Made by a program: the position numbers and the translations under genes | The notes under the pieces: generated by a model | Seen by the model: the letters and a program-made list of their open reading frames with translations, nothing else | Told to the model about the DNA's origin: nothing | The model's database searches: none | Source: Chondrosia reniformis | Lineage: Eukaryota; Porifera; Demospongiae; Chondrillida; Chondrillidae | DNA: 64,000 nt | Direction of reading: 5' to 3' | NCBI GenBank assembly: GCA_947172415.1 | Contig: OX359190.1 | Location: forward strand, 8,866,001 to 8,930,000 | Shown: positions 35,385 through 48,800 of the stretch, piece by piece | Layout of the letters: each line of letters starts with the position of its first letter | How positions within the stretch are numbered: the first letter of the stretch is position 1

Positions 35385-36839
35385 TCACTGATGCACTGAT
35401 ATTTCAGTCCTTTTGGCAAGATAGGATGAGTTGAAAGCATCTTCAAATATGCTTTGGTCATCAGAATAGATAAAGGCAGTCTTGGGGACAGACATAGAGC
35501 ATGTTGGAACAGGTGTTGTCAGTGAGTTACGACGAGAGTTTTCCGTCCAGCTGTGAATTCTGAGCTTTTGGACATGTTTGGTTTTCTGATGAAGAAATAA
35601 TGGGGAGACATCATACAATTCTGCCACATCTTGCTGAACTTGTTCTGTCACTTTGCATCTATGAGAATTAGACTTGAAGGAGGACATCCCTGGTCTAACG
35701 AGCTCATAGTTACCATGTCTCAAGTGCATCAGTTCTTCCTTGTCAAATGTGAACCTGAATTTGACAAAGAAATCCTTTTTTCCACTCTCATTCCCGTTTT
35801 TATAGAGATAGGGGTAGTTCATCCAAGAGAGAGTTTCTGGGCATTTCTTTGAGATGTGTGAATCTTCAAAGGTGTGAGGAAGGTTGAACATATGAGCAAT
35901 CTCGTGTACACTTGTGAAAAGGTAATCCCACAGTGCCAAAACATGCTTGATGTTATGAGGGCGAAAGTCGTCCCAATCGGGGAGGTCAGTGTGAGCTTTT
36001 GAAAAGATGGCCGCTCCATTTCTGCCATATTTGTTGATGTAGTCAAACATATATCCCATGAGGGAAGACTTCTCAGCTTCAGAGCCAAGCAGTACCCACA
36101 CCTTCCAGTCTAAGTGTCCATCTTCTTTCTTTCTGAAGACCTTGCTCCACTCCCTTCTGAGGACTTTGTGCAGCTCCTGTGTTGTCCATTTATCCTCTGG
36201 ATTTGGGTCTTGCACAATGTTGCATTTTTCTTTTAAAAGTTTCAGATCAATTCCGGCATCAGAGAATGCTTTGTATACATCCAGCTCCCTCCTTTCTATT
36301 CCTGCTTTCTTGAGTAAAGGGTGCCAGTGTGTGTCAAACGTGGGAAGGCTGTACACACCTTCTTCAACATCAAGTTCCAATGACACTGTCCTGAAAAAAG
36401 TGGAGTATCTAGTGCACTGGAAATTACAGTTCTCTGGTACATCTGCCTCTGGAGGAGAGATGAAGTGAAGCTCAAGTGCAGCAATCAGATTTTCCTCCTC
36501 ATCTTGGGTAATGTTCAATTCCATCTCAATACTGATAGAGTTCTCAACTTCGAGTGTGCTTCCCAGGCCACTCAATACAACTAGTTCTTCTTGCTTCTCT
36601 TCCTTAACTTCACAGCATCTGAAACTGTGGAGAAACTTTTCATTCTTAAAGATGTCTCCACTGATGACTGATAGCACTGATCTGTGAGAGTCCACTTGAT
36701 CCATGTCAACTCTCAATTCACACCAGAGCCCAATCTTGGACTCTGTACTTCTGTAGCTGCCGCTGTATTTCTGAACTGTTACCATTTCTGAACCACTGGA
36801 GATTGTTGAAATGATTCTTTGTATGATTGGAATTTTCAA
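35385..36839 (-). CDS. Single-exon metzincin-like zinc metallopeptidase
   Basis: One uninterrupted frame of 484 residues. Residues 312-322 read HEIAHMFNLPH, an HExxHxxNxxH zinc site: three histidines as ligands and Glu313 as the catalytic base. A Met-turn-like SWMNY follows at 338-342. HTF after the third histidine recalls pappalysins (M43), but the usual Gly of HExxHxxGxxH is Asn here, so the family is uncertain. The first 250 residues are an acidic domain I do not recognise. There is no obvious signal peptide or membrane segment, so it may act inside the cell. It has no introns, unlike every other gene here, which suggests retroposition or acquisition from a microbe. A TATA box lies about 12-21 bp upstream of this ATG, so transcription could start very close to it or a downstream ATG may be used. 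Confidence 0.8.
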   Translation of the reverse strand: MKIPIIQRIISTISSGSEMVTVQKYSGSYRSTESKIGLWCELRVDMDQVDSHRSVLSVISGDIFKNEKFLHSFRCCEVKEEKQEELVVLSGLGSTLEVENSISIEMELNITQDEEENLIAALELHFISPPEADVPENCNFQCTRYSTFFRTVSLELDVEEGVYSLPTFDTHWHPLLKKAGIERRELDVYKAFSDAGIDLKLLKEKCNIVQDPNPEDKWTTQELHKVLRREWSKVFRKKEDGHLDWKVWVLLGSEAEKSSLMGYMFDYINKYGRNGAAIFSKAHTDLPDWDDFRPHNIKHVLALWDYLFTSVHEIAHMFNLPHTFEDSHISKKCPETLSWMNYPYLYKNGNESGKKDFFVKFRFTFDKEELMHLRHGNYELVRPGMSSFKSNSHRCKVTEQVQQDVAELYDVSPLFLHQKTKHVQKLRIHSWTENSRRNSLTTPVPTCSMSVPKTAFIYSDDQSIFEDAFNSSYLAKRTEISVHQ

Positions 36840-36850
36840 AACTGTTCACT

Positions 36851-36860
36851 CTTTTATATA
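36851..36860 (-). promoter_or_regulatory. TATA box of the metallopeptidase gene
   Basis: TATATAAAAG on the minus strand, immediately upstream of the ATG at 36839. Confidence 0.55.
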
Positions 36861-37387
36861 ACCAGTTTCTGCAATGATGTCACTTCCTCTTGAGATTATC
36901 AATTCTCATTAATAGTTGAAGGAATTTCCACTTAAAAGTCTTGAGAAGGTTCTACAGTTATAATTTATTAGATCTATGTAATAAGGATTTCCTATTTGCC
37001 AGTTGAATGGCTGATTTGATAGATGCTCTATACCTTTGCACCCTATCAGACAGTGCAACCTGGTTGGTCATTCATTACACTTTAAAATTTAAAAATTTCA
37101 ATAGCTTATTAATTACATACACAAATTATGTAGTTTCGGGGATTTTGCTTGCATGATGAAACACTTTTAGTTTAACTTTGTATAATGGATATGTGTATAT
37201 ACTATATATATAGAAAGCACTTCCTGATGTATTTCATTTTTAGATTGTTGGAGTGTGTCCATATTTAGACATTGGTTCAGTTAAGGATATATATGAAATA
37301 ATTATTCTGGATAAATATTGCATGTGTACATATAATAGTATAATCTGCATATATAATACTTATCAACCTATATATAATGCACCGGTA

Positions 37388-37560
37388 TATACCACCTCCA
37401 AACTTGGTGCATGTATGTGACTGTCTGGGAAGTGCAGCTTGGCAGCCTTAAGTGACGAAGGCTTACTGTGCCCAGGCAGTCGGGCTATGTACCTGGGCAG
37501 ACAGCCTGGTAGTCTTAAGTGGCGATGGTTTATACATGTCCAGGTATAGCCCTGTGCCCC
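37388..37560 (+). repeat. Dispersed repeat shared with 40226-40330
   Basis: GAAGTGCAGCTTGGCAGCCT then TTAAGTG and CCAGGTATAGCCCTGTGC recur at 40226-40330 (GAAGTGCAGCCTTGTAGCCT...ACAGGTATAGCCCTGTGC). The first half is also partly duplicated within this copy (GGCAGCCTTAAGTGACGAAG / GGTAGTCTTAAGTGGCGATG). Confidence 0.65.
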
Positions 37561-37867
37561 TTAACCAGAACTGGTTGGTATTTATCTACATGCACCTTAA
37601 TGTATGTATATGCATGAGCATTTTAATAATAATATAATAAGAAGAATATTATGCGTATATACCTAAATATACGTACGTACGTATGTAGCTGATATATATA
37701 TATATATATACACAGGTAAGACCATAAATGGGCTAGATGATTCATTTCTATTATAATAACAAAATATATAACGCTATATATAATAGCTATTTGAATGCAT
37801 AATTTGTATAATTATATATATACGCATGATGCTTTTTAATTATTGGCATTTATAATACGTATGTAGT

Positions 37868-38088
37868 ACAAGGATTCATAGAAGATCAAGATAAAGAAAA
37901 AGACAAAGACTCCCAGGATCACTGATGAAGGGTGGAATTCCCAGAAACGGCTGTCTGATCAAGTGGAGAAGAAGATAAAAGAAGGAAGAAAAGACTAGTA
38001 CTCCTGTATCTTCATCCAAAGCTCTCTTCAGGGTTAGTTCCCTTATAGGCTCTTTTACAGAATAGGCATAGCATGTAGGAAAATGGTA
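37868..38088 (-). repeat. Dispersed ~210-bp repeat, copy 4 (inverted)
   Basis: Complete-looking inverted copy from AAGGATTCATAGAAGATCAA to CATAGCATGTAGGAAAATG; closest in sequence to copy 1 at 19368-19590. Confidence 0.8.
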
Positions 38089-39858
38089 TCTTATGTATAA
38101 ATACAACATGTATTACGTACATGCATTTATCATGGGATCTTGCATGCAGTACAGTCATCACTCAATATACAGTCAGTATTGTTTTTGTATATACAGTAAC
38201 ATGCATATGCCTAAATGTACTGTATGTACAAAATGAACATGCAATAATGAATAATCAAATATACACTGTAATGAATTAAATGAATTATACCCAAAATTCA
38301 TGCATATAATATAATTATGCGGGGCAACCAAGGCAAATTATACATAACTGTTGCATAAATACAGTAAAATATAAGAGAAACTTTGGTCGCTTATTATAGT
38401 TCTACAATGCGATATCCCACTGATAACTCCGTAAATGCCGAAAAGCCTATAGCAATAGCATCCTCGTGTTTCGTGCATGTATATAATCGATACACCACTA
38501 AGTAATATTGTGTAATTATTACATAATTTAGATGAGTTAAAAATATTCCTGGCTATACAGTCTGAATGTTAATTAATAAATAATATCAAGCAATCAAAGT
38601 CGATCAAGGTTATAAGGGCAATATTTCACCATAATTGCCCCTATATAATCATGAGAAGTGAGAATGTCTCACTATATACATTTTTAACAATGTATATATA
38701 CTGTACGTATGTTTTTATAATACAATGCATGTCAAGTATGTATGCACCTATATATAAGTACGTAGTGCCCTTCTAATTATATAAGAGCATAATATATTTC
38801 TGGGAAAGTCTTTTATAATTGTGATCAAAAAGGGTATTATATGGAAGTGTACATAAGTAGGACATTGTCTTCCTCTTATATAACTATTATATATTTTATG
38901 GTTTATACGTAGGTGACATCAATAATACAGAGTTCATATACGTACATGTCTATTTAAACTTTATGAAAGATTTCTCTATAGCTGTACTTTAGACTTCGTG
39001 AATTAATCCAATAAATTATATACATTTCAGCAAATGTATACCTATTCACAATCAAATGTCCATGCATGCATTTATATATACAGTATCAAGTTAAAATGTG
39101 CATACACTCTCCATGCAGCAACCTCTAGCTATGGATCTGCTCAAAATAGTTGTATATACATGTATGTATACATGTTCAGATCATGATGGATGTACATGTA
39201 GTCTGTTCTACCATGTACACTGGCATGGTGATGACTGAGCATGTCAAACCAGATTAGCTGTAGTGGACAAGACATAGGTAGTATATACACACTGTAGAGC
39301 ATAGTAAATTATATACGATGTATAAATGTATATGTGTATGTATGTGTCATATACATGAATAATATGAAACATGTAGGTACATGGATGTAATTAGATTTAT
39401 ATTCACATAATATCTTCTGGAGGATTAAATTTGACACTTAATCAATGAATAATAATACATACATTATTATGGATGCAATCATTCAAAACTCAATCTTCAA
39501 AGTTAATATAGAAACATTTGAACATGTGTCTGTCGGAGGAGAGGTCAATATGAAACTTGCAGCCACATGATTTGTACGTGCTACATAGCGCTGTTGCGGT
39601 TAAATTTCGGGATTACGTCATTAACTATTTTAAGGTCAGGGGAACTTTTTTTGCAATCCCTTACCAACTCTCCCATTGAACAGAGTAAGATACCAAGGTA
39701 CAGCGAATCATTAAAATTTCATCGTGTGATTTTCATATATCAGGCTTTGTACCAATTGTATTAGTAAAGATGTCATTATTCTTTGATTTAGGTTATATAT
39801 TAGTGTGGCGTGACTATTTTGTTTTCCCACAAATCAAGGACTACCATTTTGTGGGAGG

Positions 39859-42800
39859 ATGTCGTCAAATGTAAGTGGATGATATCGCATATATAATTCG
39901 TATAAGTTCTTAAATGTAAGGATTATCCGAGCGTTTTATTGCCTATAACTATCATGCGTTTCGCTACTTCCTGGTATGCGGTAGTGGTTCATTGAAATGT
40001 TAAAGTCATTCTTTATCTATGTACATACATGTGCTACAACATAGCAGCGCTGACTATATCCTAGGAAACACTACTACAAATCTGGAATATGGTTAGTGGC
40101 TTCTATGCAAAGTTTATAATAGAAGACGGAATTTGACTGGATAATAATATATAACCCCATGGCTCATCTACCTATCTCACACGCACCCTTTAAATCACCC
40201 TCATCCCTCATTGCACTTGAACTATAAATGAACTTGGTGCTTGTGTATGTGGCTGCCTACGAAGTGCAGCCTTGTAGCCTTAAGTGGAGGTGGTTTATAT
40301 GTGTACAGGTATAGCCCTGTGCACATATAAACCACCACAGTACTGGAGAGTGGCCATGTTGACTTAAAACAGAGGCATCTTCCGGTTTGAGTTTGCCGAT
40401 ATTATCAAGCACTTTCCTAAAGATGAATTTCTGAAGCAAACATTACAGCTTGTACGTATGTATATATCATCTGTATTAACATGAAGCCACCATACTTCCT
40501 ACAAGTCTTCAGTACATAAATGCGATGTATTACATCTGAATATGCTACCCTATTCTTTTAAGTATTATGTACAGTGGCAGAGCACTGATGGTCAAAACCA
40601 GCTGTCCTGGGTTCAATTCCAGCAATTGGTTATTTTGTGTTTTTCCCTCTTCATGATTGAATACTTATGGTTTGATTATCATTTTAATTTTACATGTATA
40701 GTTGATGTTGGTAAATATTGTAATGGCTTTGAGGGATTAACTTTAATAATTCATAGATGCAATTTCTGATACTTAAGATAATGAAATTCACTTTTGTTTT
40801 CTTTTCTTTTAATGTCTTTTCAGAATGAATCTCATGAACTAACAGATCGATCTAAATCATCTCCAGAGACATCTGTTACTAAAGTATCTGTACAAGTTAA
40901 AAATCAACCAAAACAAAAGAAGAAAGATGAGGAAAAGGTTAAAAAGTACAACAAAGAAATTGAAACTTTGAAGCAGGAGAAGTGTAAAATAGAAAAAGAT
41001 ATAGTATTGCTTGGAGGAAAACCAGATGAACTCCTAAAATTGGTAATTGTAGCATAACATATGTACAGTATATATTACTAGAGTATTTACATATATCCGA
41101 AATTTAGAATTTAAAGAAATTTAATTTTATCAACTCACTGGTCTAATATTTTTAATATTGCACTTTATTTGAACAATTACGAATCTCCCACTACAATTGT
41201 TGATGTGCAAAAACGTTATTCACATGTATTTCCTTATCCTTAACACTGGTTCAAAGTTCAAAGTACATATACATATATATTATCAGCTATTCAATTTAGC
41301 TTCCAAATTTTCATTTTAAATGGACACTAAGCCTGATACTACATATATCCTGTTTCATTTTGTATCTAATTCCAGGATGATTCACATTCATATTCAGAAT
41401 CAATAGCTACCAGCTATAGCTTGCCTGTACAACCCAGAAAGGGAAAGGATACTAAAAAGTTTAATAAGGATCTTAAAAGGATTAATGATTTAGTTAAAAA
41501 GCTCAGAGGCCTAATCAAGCAGATTGAAGAATTAGAAAAGAAGAGAGAGGAAAGATTAAAGAATACAGTGGCAGAAATGAGTGAAGAGCCAAAGGAATCC
41601 AAGGAACAGGTACATACTGTGAATATGCTTGGACTACAACAACTATCATGAAGCTACATAATAATATGATGTCATCATGGAAGGAAAACAAAAGAAGAAT
41701 ACTTTCTGGGAATAGAACCATTAACAGTTGATTTAAGCCACCAGTGCTCTGCCACTGAATCGTGCACAATTACCACTGAATTGCCCTCATACCAAACTAC
41801 TTACATGTATAGTATACGTATGTGTAGCTCAAAATGTAAATGATTTAGTTAGGCCAGAGGGAGCTGGCTATTATTGAAACTGTTTCTTCTGAAAGGGTCC
41901 ATCTAATCTACATTGGCCATCTACTACTAGTAGTACAGTACATGTAGTTGTTGAACATTGTGACCATCTACTACTAAAGTGTATACGTACCTATGATTAC
42001 ATTTCTTATATTAAACCATGTGATAAAGTCTCATTGAATAGCTATAACATACATACGTATATACGTACGTATGTATTGTTTCACTTAGAGCGTATCAAGT
42101 TCATCTTTACAATCCTCAAGTAAGGGTTCATTCCCTCATAGAAGATCTTCTTCACAAAAGAATAAGAAAGCCACTGCAGCAGAAAGGAGTGAGAATGCCT
42201 CATTATCCAGTCTTCCTCATCATTCAAGTTCTCCAGAGGTTCCACAAGAGACTGAACAACAGAATGAATTAGTTAGAAAGTTAAAAGAAAAAGATGAAGA
42301 AATTGAAAAGCTAAAGATCGAGAAGGAAATCCAAACCACTGAAGCACAAAAAGAATCACAGAGATCCCAAGAAAGAATAAAAGAGTTAGAAAATGATGTT
42401 GAAAAGGAAAGAGAAGCATTGCTCCATGGAAGGAAAGCACTATACCAGGTTGAAAACGACACTGGAAAGCAATTGGCTGATGAACATGAAAAAATATTAA
42501 AGCTAGAAGAAGATAAAAGGTATGTATGTAAGATATTTATTATCATTGTTTTCAATACTACATTATAGAGGTTATGGATTTTGCTGTATTCACAGGTTAT
42601 ATCTTGAGGAAATCAATACACTGAAAGCAACAATAGCAGCTCACAAGGAGAAGGAGCTCAAAGAAGGTACACATCAGCGGGACTAGTCCACCTTTTGTAA
42701 CTCTTGTCACTATCAACCTAAAACTTAATTAAGAGACTTAAAGAATGCATAACTGAAGTGGTCACTTTGCTGGTATATTGTTACTTTCAACTTCTTACTT

Positions 42801-45800
42801 GAATATTCGTACTGTTGTTCATTTGAGCAGTATACAATTAATATACTGTACTACTCTATTTTATACATGTTGTCATAGGTATTGAATGTGATATCATTGT
42901 GAGTTGTCAATACCACCTTATGATCATATTTTAATTTTGAGCAAACTCAAACTTTCCTGAATGACATTTGAACCATAATTGCATAATTAAAAATGGCTGC
43001 CACAATTTTGTGGTTTTGCTACTTATCAAGTTAAATTAATAAATATGTTATTGCCACTGTTACCTTCTTACGTTAATGTTACTTGTAATGATCTTTGATA
43101 TTTAGATCCTCCAGATGATGAAGAGCAGTTTCATTCCATTCCACAACACCAGGATGCAGGCACTCTTTACCAGAAGTTTGAAAAGACACACAACTCACTA
43201 CACCAATCTGAAGTAGACAAGACTACCACTGCAGTACAACAACAGTTGGGTCCTCAAGCCCTACATTCAGAACCACATGTACCACAAAGTGGTGACACAA
43301 AGATGCCGGCAGTGAAAAAGGAGCTCCTCACAATGTCTACTAAGGAGGAAGTAAAGCAACTTCAAGATCAGCTGAAACAACTTCAGGACAAACTTACTGA
43401 CAAAGAAGCTGAACTTAGTGAAACTCATGTTGCGAGGGACGAATTGCTGAAAGAGAAGAGAATGCTCGAGGAAAGTATCAAGCAGATGGAACAGGAAGTT
43501 ATCAAAAAGGAAGAGGCTTTAAAGGAATCAACTCAGCTTAAGGGTCAACTGACACAGCTGCAAGGAGAGCTTGCTACTTTGAGAGCTAAGCCTGAGGAAC
43601 TGGAGGCTGTTATGAAGGAGAGGGATGACTTGGTAAAGGAGAAGGTAGAGACTGAGAAAGAGATCCACAAATCCCGACTAGAAAGAGAGAAGATTGTGAA
43701 AGACTTGACAGAAGAGAAAAAGAAATCAGATAAAGTAATCAATGAACAACAAAAGTGCATTGAGGAGTTGAAGAGCAAACTTGAAGAAGATAGCCAAGTC
43801 AAATATGGAATAAAAGATGCAATTGGGGAAGAGCCTAAACGAAGTGTCTCTCTTGAGCGCTCTGCTTCTATGGGCTCTGCTACTGCCACTGAAACACAGA
43901 TGGCTGCACTTTATTTGAAGCAGATTGAGGATTTAAAATCAGAAAAGGCTACTCTTGAAACTGAACTGGATAAAGCCAAAGAACATAATCAGCAATTAGC
44001 AGAGCATTGCAAGAAATTGGATGGGGAAAGAGATGCTTTAGCAATAGAATTGAAGCAGCTTCAGGATAAACAAGCTCTAAAGGAAGTTCCTCCAAAGAGC
44101 AAGATGGAAGGTGATCACTTGAAAGAGGGTATAGTCTACCAGCTAAAGAAATCTCAGGAGGACCAGGAGAGGAAGGAAGGCATCTCTCAAACAGAAGGCA
44201 CTGTATCAGAGAAGGGAGGGCTTGACTTGAAACAGATATCTCACATCCGTCAGCAACTCAGTGACCAGAGGGAGAAGATAAAGAGATTGGAGAAGGAGAA
44301 AGAAGAATTAGAGAAGGCATCAAAGATCCCATCTACGCAACAAGTAAAAGAGTTAAAGAAACAACTAGATGATGCGATAAAGACCATTCATAACCTTGAG
44401 GTACATTCACACATAAACAACTATGGATACTGTCACTGTTTATTTATTCATAGCAGATGCTTGTATGCATTAATAACCAATCTGTGGTTCAATATAGGAC
44501 CAGTTGGAAGAGATGACAGTGAAGTGGACTAAAGAGTTGGAGACTGTAAAGAAACTACGTTCTGAACGTGAGGAACAGGACAAGTTGATGACTAGCTGGG
44601 ATTGGCGAAGAGAGGAGTCCTTGAGAGAAAAGGACACTGCGAAAGACCAGCTCAAGGACTACAAGGTACTGTATTTAGTAGAACCACAAAGCATTGAAAT
44701 TGTAACTAGGAAACATGAAAATACACGTACGTATGTACATATGAACAAAGGACTGGCCTAATTTGTCCTAATACAAGATATCCTTAACTGGCAGATATAT
44801 TGATTGATTTGACTGATTTAGAATTAAAGTCACAATAATAACCAGGTAGCGTCTGTAACTTTAAAATTGTCTTTAGCTTTGGATCACATTAATATAATAT
44901 ATGGCAGAGAGAAGTTCAGGAAAAATATGGAAAATGTGTCTTGCTCAAGTTTCCTCTCTTTTATACAGTATTAGCTTATACTTTAATAGTACATGACATC
45001 ATAAAAGAAACTGTAAATGGCTGCCAATAGAGACAAAAGTGTTATGCACACAGCCATCTTAAAGAGGTGTCCATTCGTGTACATAGCATTATTTTTACTC
45101 CTATGAAATACATTCTACGAAATTATACATTAAAGTAACGAGAAACCAGTTATCTGAGTTACAGTTCAGTGAGCGTCACTTTATTAATTTATTGTCTTTA
45201 GAAGAAACAACAATCCACTGACGAAAGGCTTAGAGCTTTAGAAGCTGAGAATAAGCAGCTACTATCAGAACAGCAAGTGATGCAGAAAGAAAGCAAAAAC
45301 ATACACCAGATTGAACAAGAAAAGGAGAGCCTGAATGTAAGTATGTCTTTCTTGGGAAAACCTGCTGTATACATACAGTATAAATATTAAGTATTGCACA
45401 AGCTGTACCATATTGTGGAAAGTTGTAGGAATATTGCAATGTAAGTAAGTTTGTAAGTAAGTAAGTTAAAATTGCTATGTACAACTGTAGGTAAGTATAG
45501 TGAGTCAAATTTCTCAGATGAATCACTTTATGCAAAACCATTTTGATAAGCCACCCATCCTCCAAGTAGTCATTTACATGTATCTGATCCATCTAATATC
45601 AACTCTTTAGATTTAGTAACACCATACGATACATTTCTTCTCAACAGGCTAGAATTGCTCTTCTACTTGAAGAGAAGCAAGGTCTGTCTGAAGAGATTGA
45701 GGCTAGGAAGTCTCATGAGGTTGGACTGAGACAAACTATTGTGGTGAGTGTATATTGTATTTGGTGTTTGTACATACAACAGGAAGTAGAGATACGTATG

Positions 45801-48800
45801 TACATATTGCTGAATAATATGTTAATACAGAATTATTCTGAAGAAAAGGAAAGATTAAAAAGTGCAATTGAAGAACTTCAAAAAGAATTAGAAGTTAAGA
45901 CTGCAATGGAAGAACAATTTACAATTCAAGTAAAGTTTATTTAACTTAATAAGATAATAGTTTATGAATAGTAATAATTAACGTGTAATATACGTAGCTT
46001 CAAACTTATGAGCAAGACTTTCAACAAGAGAGGAAAGATAGAGAGAATGCTCATGGAAAGATAGCCGACCTGGAAGAGAAGTATAGGAAAGAGTTAAAGG
46101 AGGTATCTACTGATAGAGATGAGAATCTGGCTCAATTGACAGGATTGAAAGAGCAATTAGTACATCAGAAAAATGAGGTATAGACTCTACAGTACACGGT
46201 AGAATCTAGATGTTATAATATTTTAACAATTTGAAGTGTGCTATATCTGTTCTCCACTGTACCTATGCATTTCCTACGCTGTTCTAAAGGAAGGCCGGGT
46301 CTGAAGCCCGCTAGACCCCCTGTATCCACCTGTGATTGTATAGCCAGAAATGTTGGTAGGAAGAATGTTTGCTGGATTGCCTGACTTGTCGTGTTTGGTA
46401 GATTCTATTTCCCTGATCACTGATTTTATAATGATATTCATGACCCATATGACAAACCCATGCATTCAACTCTATTACAATCATAGCCGAGGTATGCAAA
46501 CAGAATGCAGTTTGAAGTTATTAATGTCCTCCAGGATTCTTCCGTAGTAGCAAAGCCATATGAAGAAAATTTGTGCCACTAATGTGTTTCTAATGGATTA
46601 TGATTATGTAATAACTAAGATGTCATATACGTATATGTTGTATATACTCCTAGTATTTAATTTTGGTTGAGGATATGTTGGGATTGGCCCCTCGAAATGA
46701 ATTCGCTGCTAAAATCCGGCAAAGTAAATGTATCTTTATCTGAAAGTTGTGTATGTCCACATGGCAATACACATGCTTTACTTACAACTTTCTGTGCATA
46801 ATACGTGTGTTAACTATTTCCTTTATTTACTTCTTATGCCATGTGTATAGCTTCATAGAATGAACAGAGAGCTTGAGCATATGAGAGATACCTCAACTGG
46901 TTATGAACAGAAACTGATTAAGCAAGAAGAACAGTTCATGAAGAGGGAGAAGACACTGGTACAACAAAAGGAACGTCTGGATCAAGAAGTAAAGAAATCT
47001 AAGACAGAAATTCAACAACTAATGGGAACAAATGAAGAATACTCCAAAAAACAGAGAAACTTAAAGCAATTTGAAACAGCCTACCTGTAAGATGTTTAGT
47101 TATTTGTTATTATTCCATTAACTCTTACTTTAGTACATATGTACACACAGTATATACATAATACGTATATTAATACATATTAATTGTAAGTTATATAAAA
47201 TGTTGACATTTGATTTAGTAATCTGGCAGCCATAAGTTTTTTTTATTTTTAATTAAACATATCTCTGCTACATTTTAGTATTCAGGTTTACAGACTAAAC
47301 GCTTGAAACTTTTGTGTACATTTGCAATTAGACACTAAAATCTTGTCTAAGTACAAAGCATTGTTGTGATTATAAGTTGAAATATATATTTATGAAATTC
47401 ACACAAATGTAGGGACAACTATATTGTTTTAGGTTTCACACCGTATTTATATTGTAATTACTGTAATCTCACTATTCTATACTCAGGGCAATGACTCAAA
47501 ATGCTCATCAGCTCGAACAGCAGGTAGAAGCTTTGCAGAAGACCCAACATGCTATCAGTCAGCAAGTTCGTGATCTACAGGCCGAAAAGGCAGCTCTTGA
47601 GAGTAGGAATAAAGAGCTCAAACAACTAACTGATCATGTGACTGCTGAAAATGAACGACTGAACAACCAAGTACAGTACGTGTTTCAGCAGAATAGGGTA
47701 AGAATAAGAGTACATTGCCTCATTTGTCATATGAGACTAATGAAGTTCTTTCTTTTAATTCTTTTAGAGTCTTGCATCAGAAGTGAAACATTTAAAGGAA
47801 AATAATCAGGTATGCATGCACAGTTAAGTTAATAGCATTTAACTGATTATTATTTTCTTTGTACAGTCTCTTGAGGAGGTCACAGATCGAATGAGAAGAT
47901 CTGTCACAAGATTTCCAAACAGTGAAGAACAGGCTTGTCTGTCACTGCCAACTTCCAGTAAAAATTTAGTTCAGTCCCTAGTAACCTCAAGAGGAAGAGG
48001 AGCAGACCAGTTGATGGGCCATCAAGATGGTCAGTTTGATGACAATCTATTCAAAGAATCAGAGAAGGATAGTCCTCCCAGTTCCACAGTTGATAAGGCA
48101 CATGGACAAGCTTCAGGTGGACCTGTTCAAGCCCAAATGGATCGTGAAAGACCATCTGGCCAAATTGAAGACAATAGGAAATATCAACCCGAGTTTCAGC
48201 AACCTGTAAAGGGTAGTACCTATCCTACAGAAAGAGGACCTCACCAAGATCCACCAGCTGCAAGATATTCAGGTCAGCAACCTTCACCTGAAGGTACTAC
48301 CTATCCTACAGAAAGAGGACCTCACCGAGACTCACCAGCAGCAAGATATTCAGATCAGCAACCTTCACCTGCACAAGGTACTACCTATCCTGCAGAAAGA
48401 GGACCTCACCGAGATCCACCAGCTGCAAGATATTCAGGTCAGCAACCTCTGCCAAGGACATCTGGAAGGGGACGTGGGGAAGCCAGTGTCATTCAAGGAA
48501 CACACTACCCACACGGCACTGCTTATAATCAGCAAGCAGGAAGCACATATGCCGTGGAAGCAGCTAACAAGCCACATCGTCAGCACAGTTCTGAACCTCT
48601 CCCCTCTTCTCTTTCAGAGAGGTCAAGTGATCCTAGCCTGCCGGAACCTTATGGGAGACCTGGTCAATTTTCCTTAAACCCATCTATCAAGAGTGTTAAT
48701 GAAAGCACTCTCTTTGCACCGAATGAGAAGTACATTGGAGAAGACATCAATCATGAAATCCAACACGAGGCAAAGAGAGCGCAGAAAGATCGAGGAGAGA

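Larger units (their letters stand above)
36861..39858. other. Repeat-bearing AT-rich intergenic region
   Basis: Holds two dispersed repeats (37388-37560 and 37868-38088) and a TA run near 37695-37710. I see no supported exons in about 3 kb. Confidence 0.5.

Noticed and set aside
36058-36468. Plus-strand 136-codon frame opposite the metallopeptidase
   Set aside because: It is an antisense shadow of the strongly supported minus-strand peptidase gene.
40568-40655. Functional tRNA gene
   Set aside because: Boxes A and B are present, but no cloverleaf, anticodon arm or acceptor stem can be folded.
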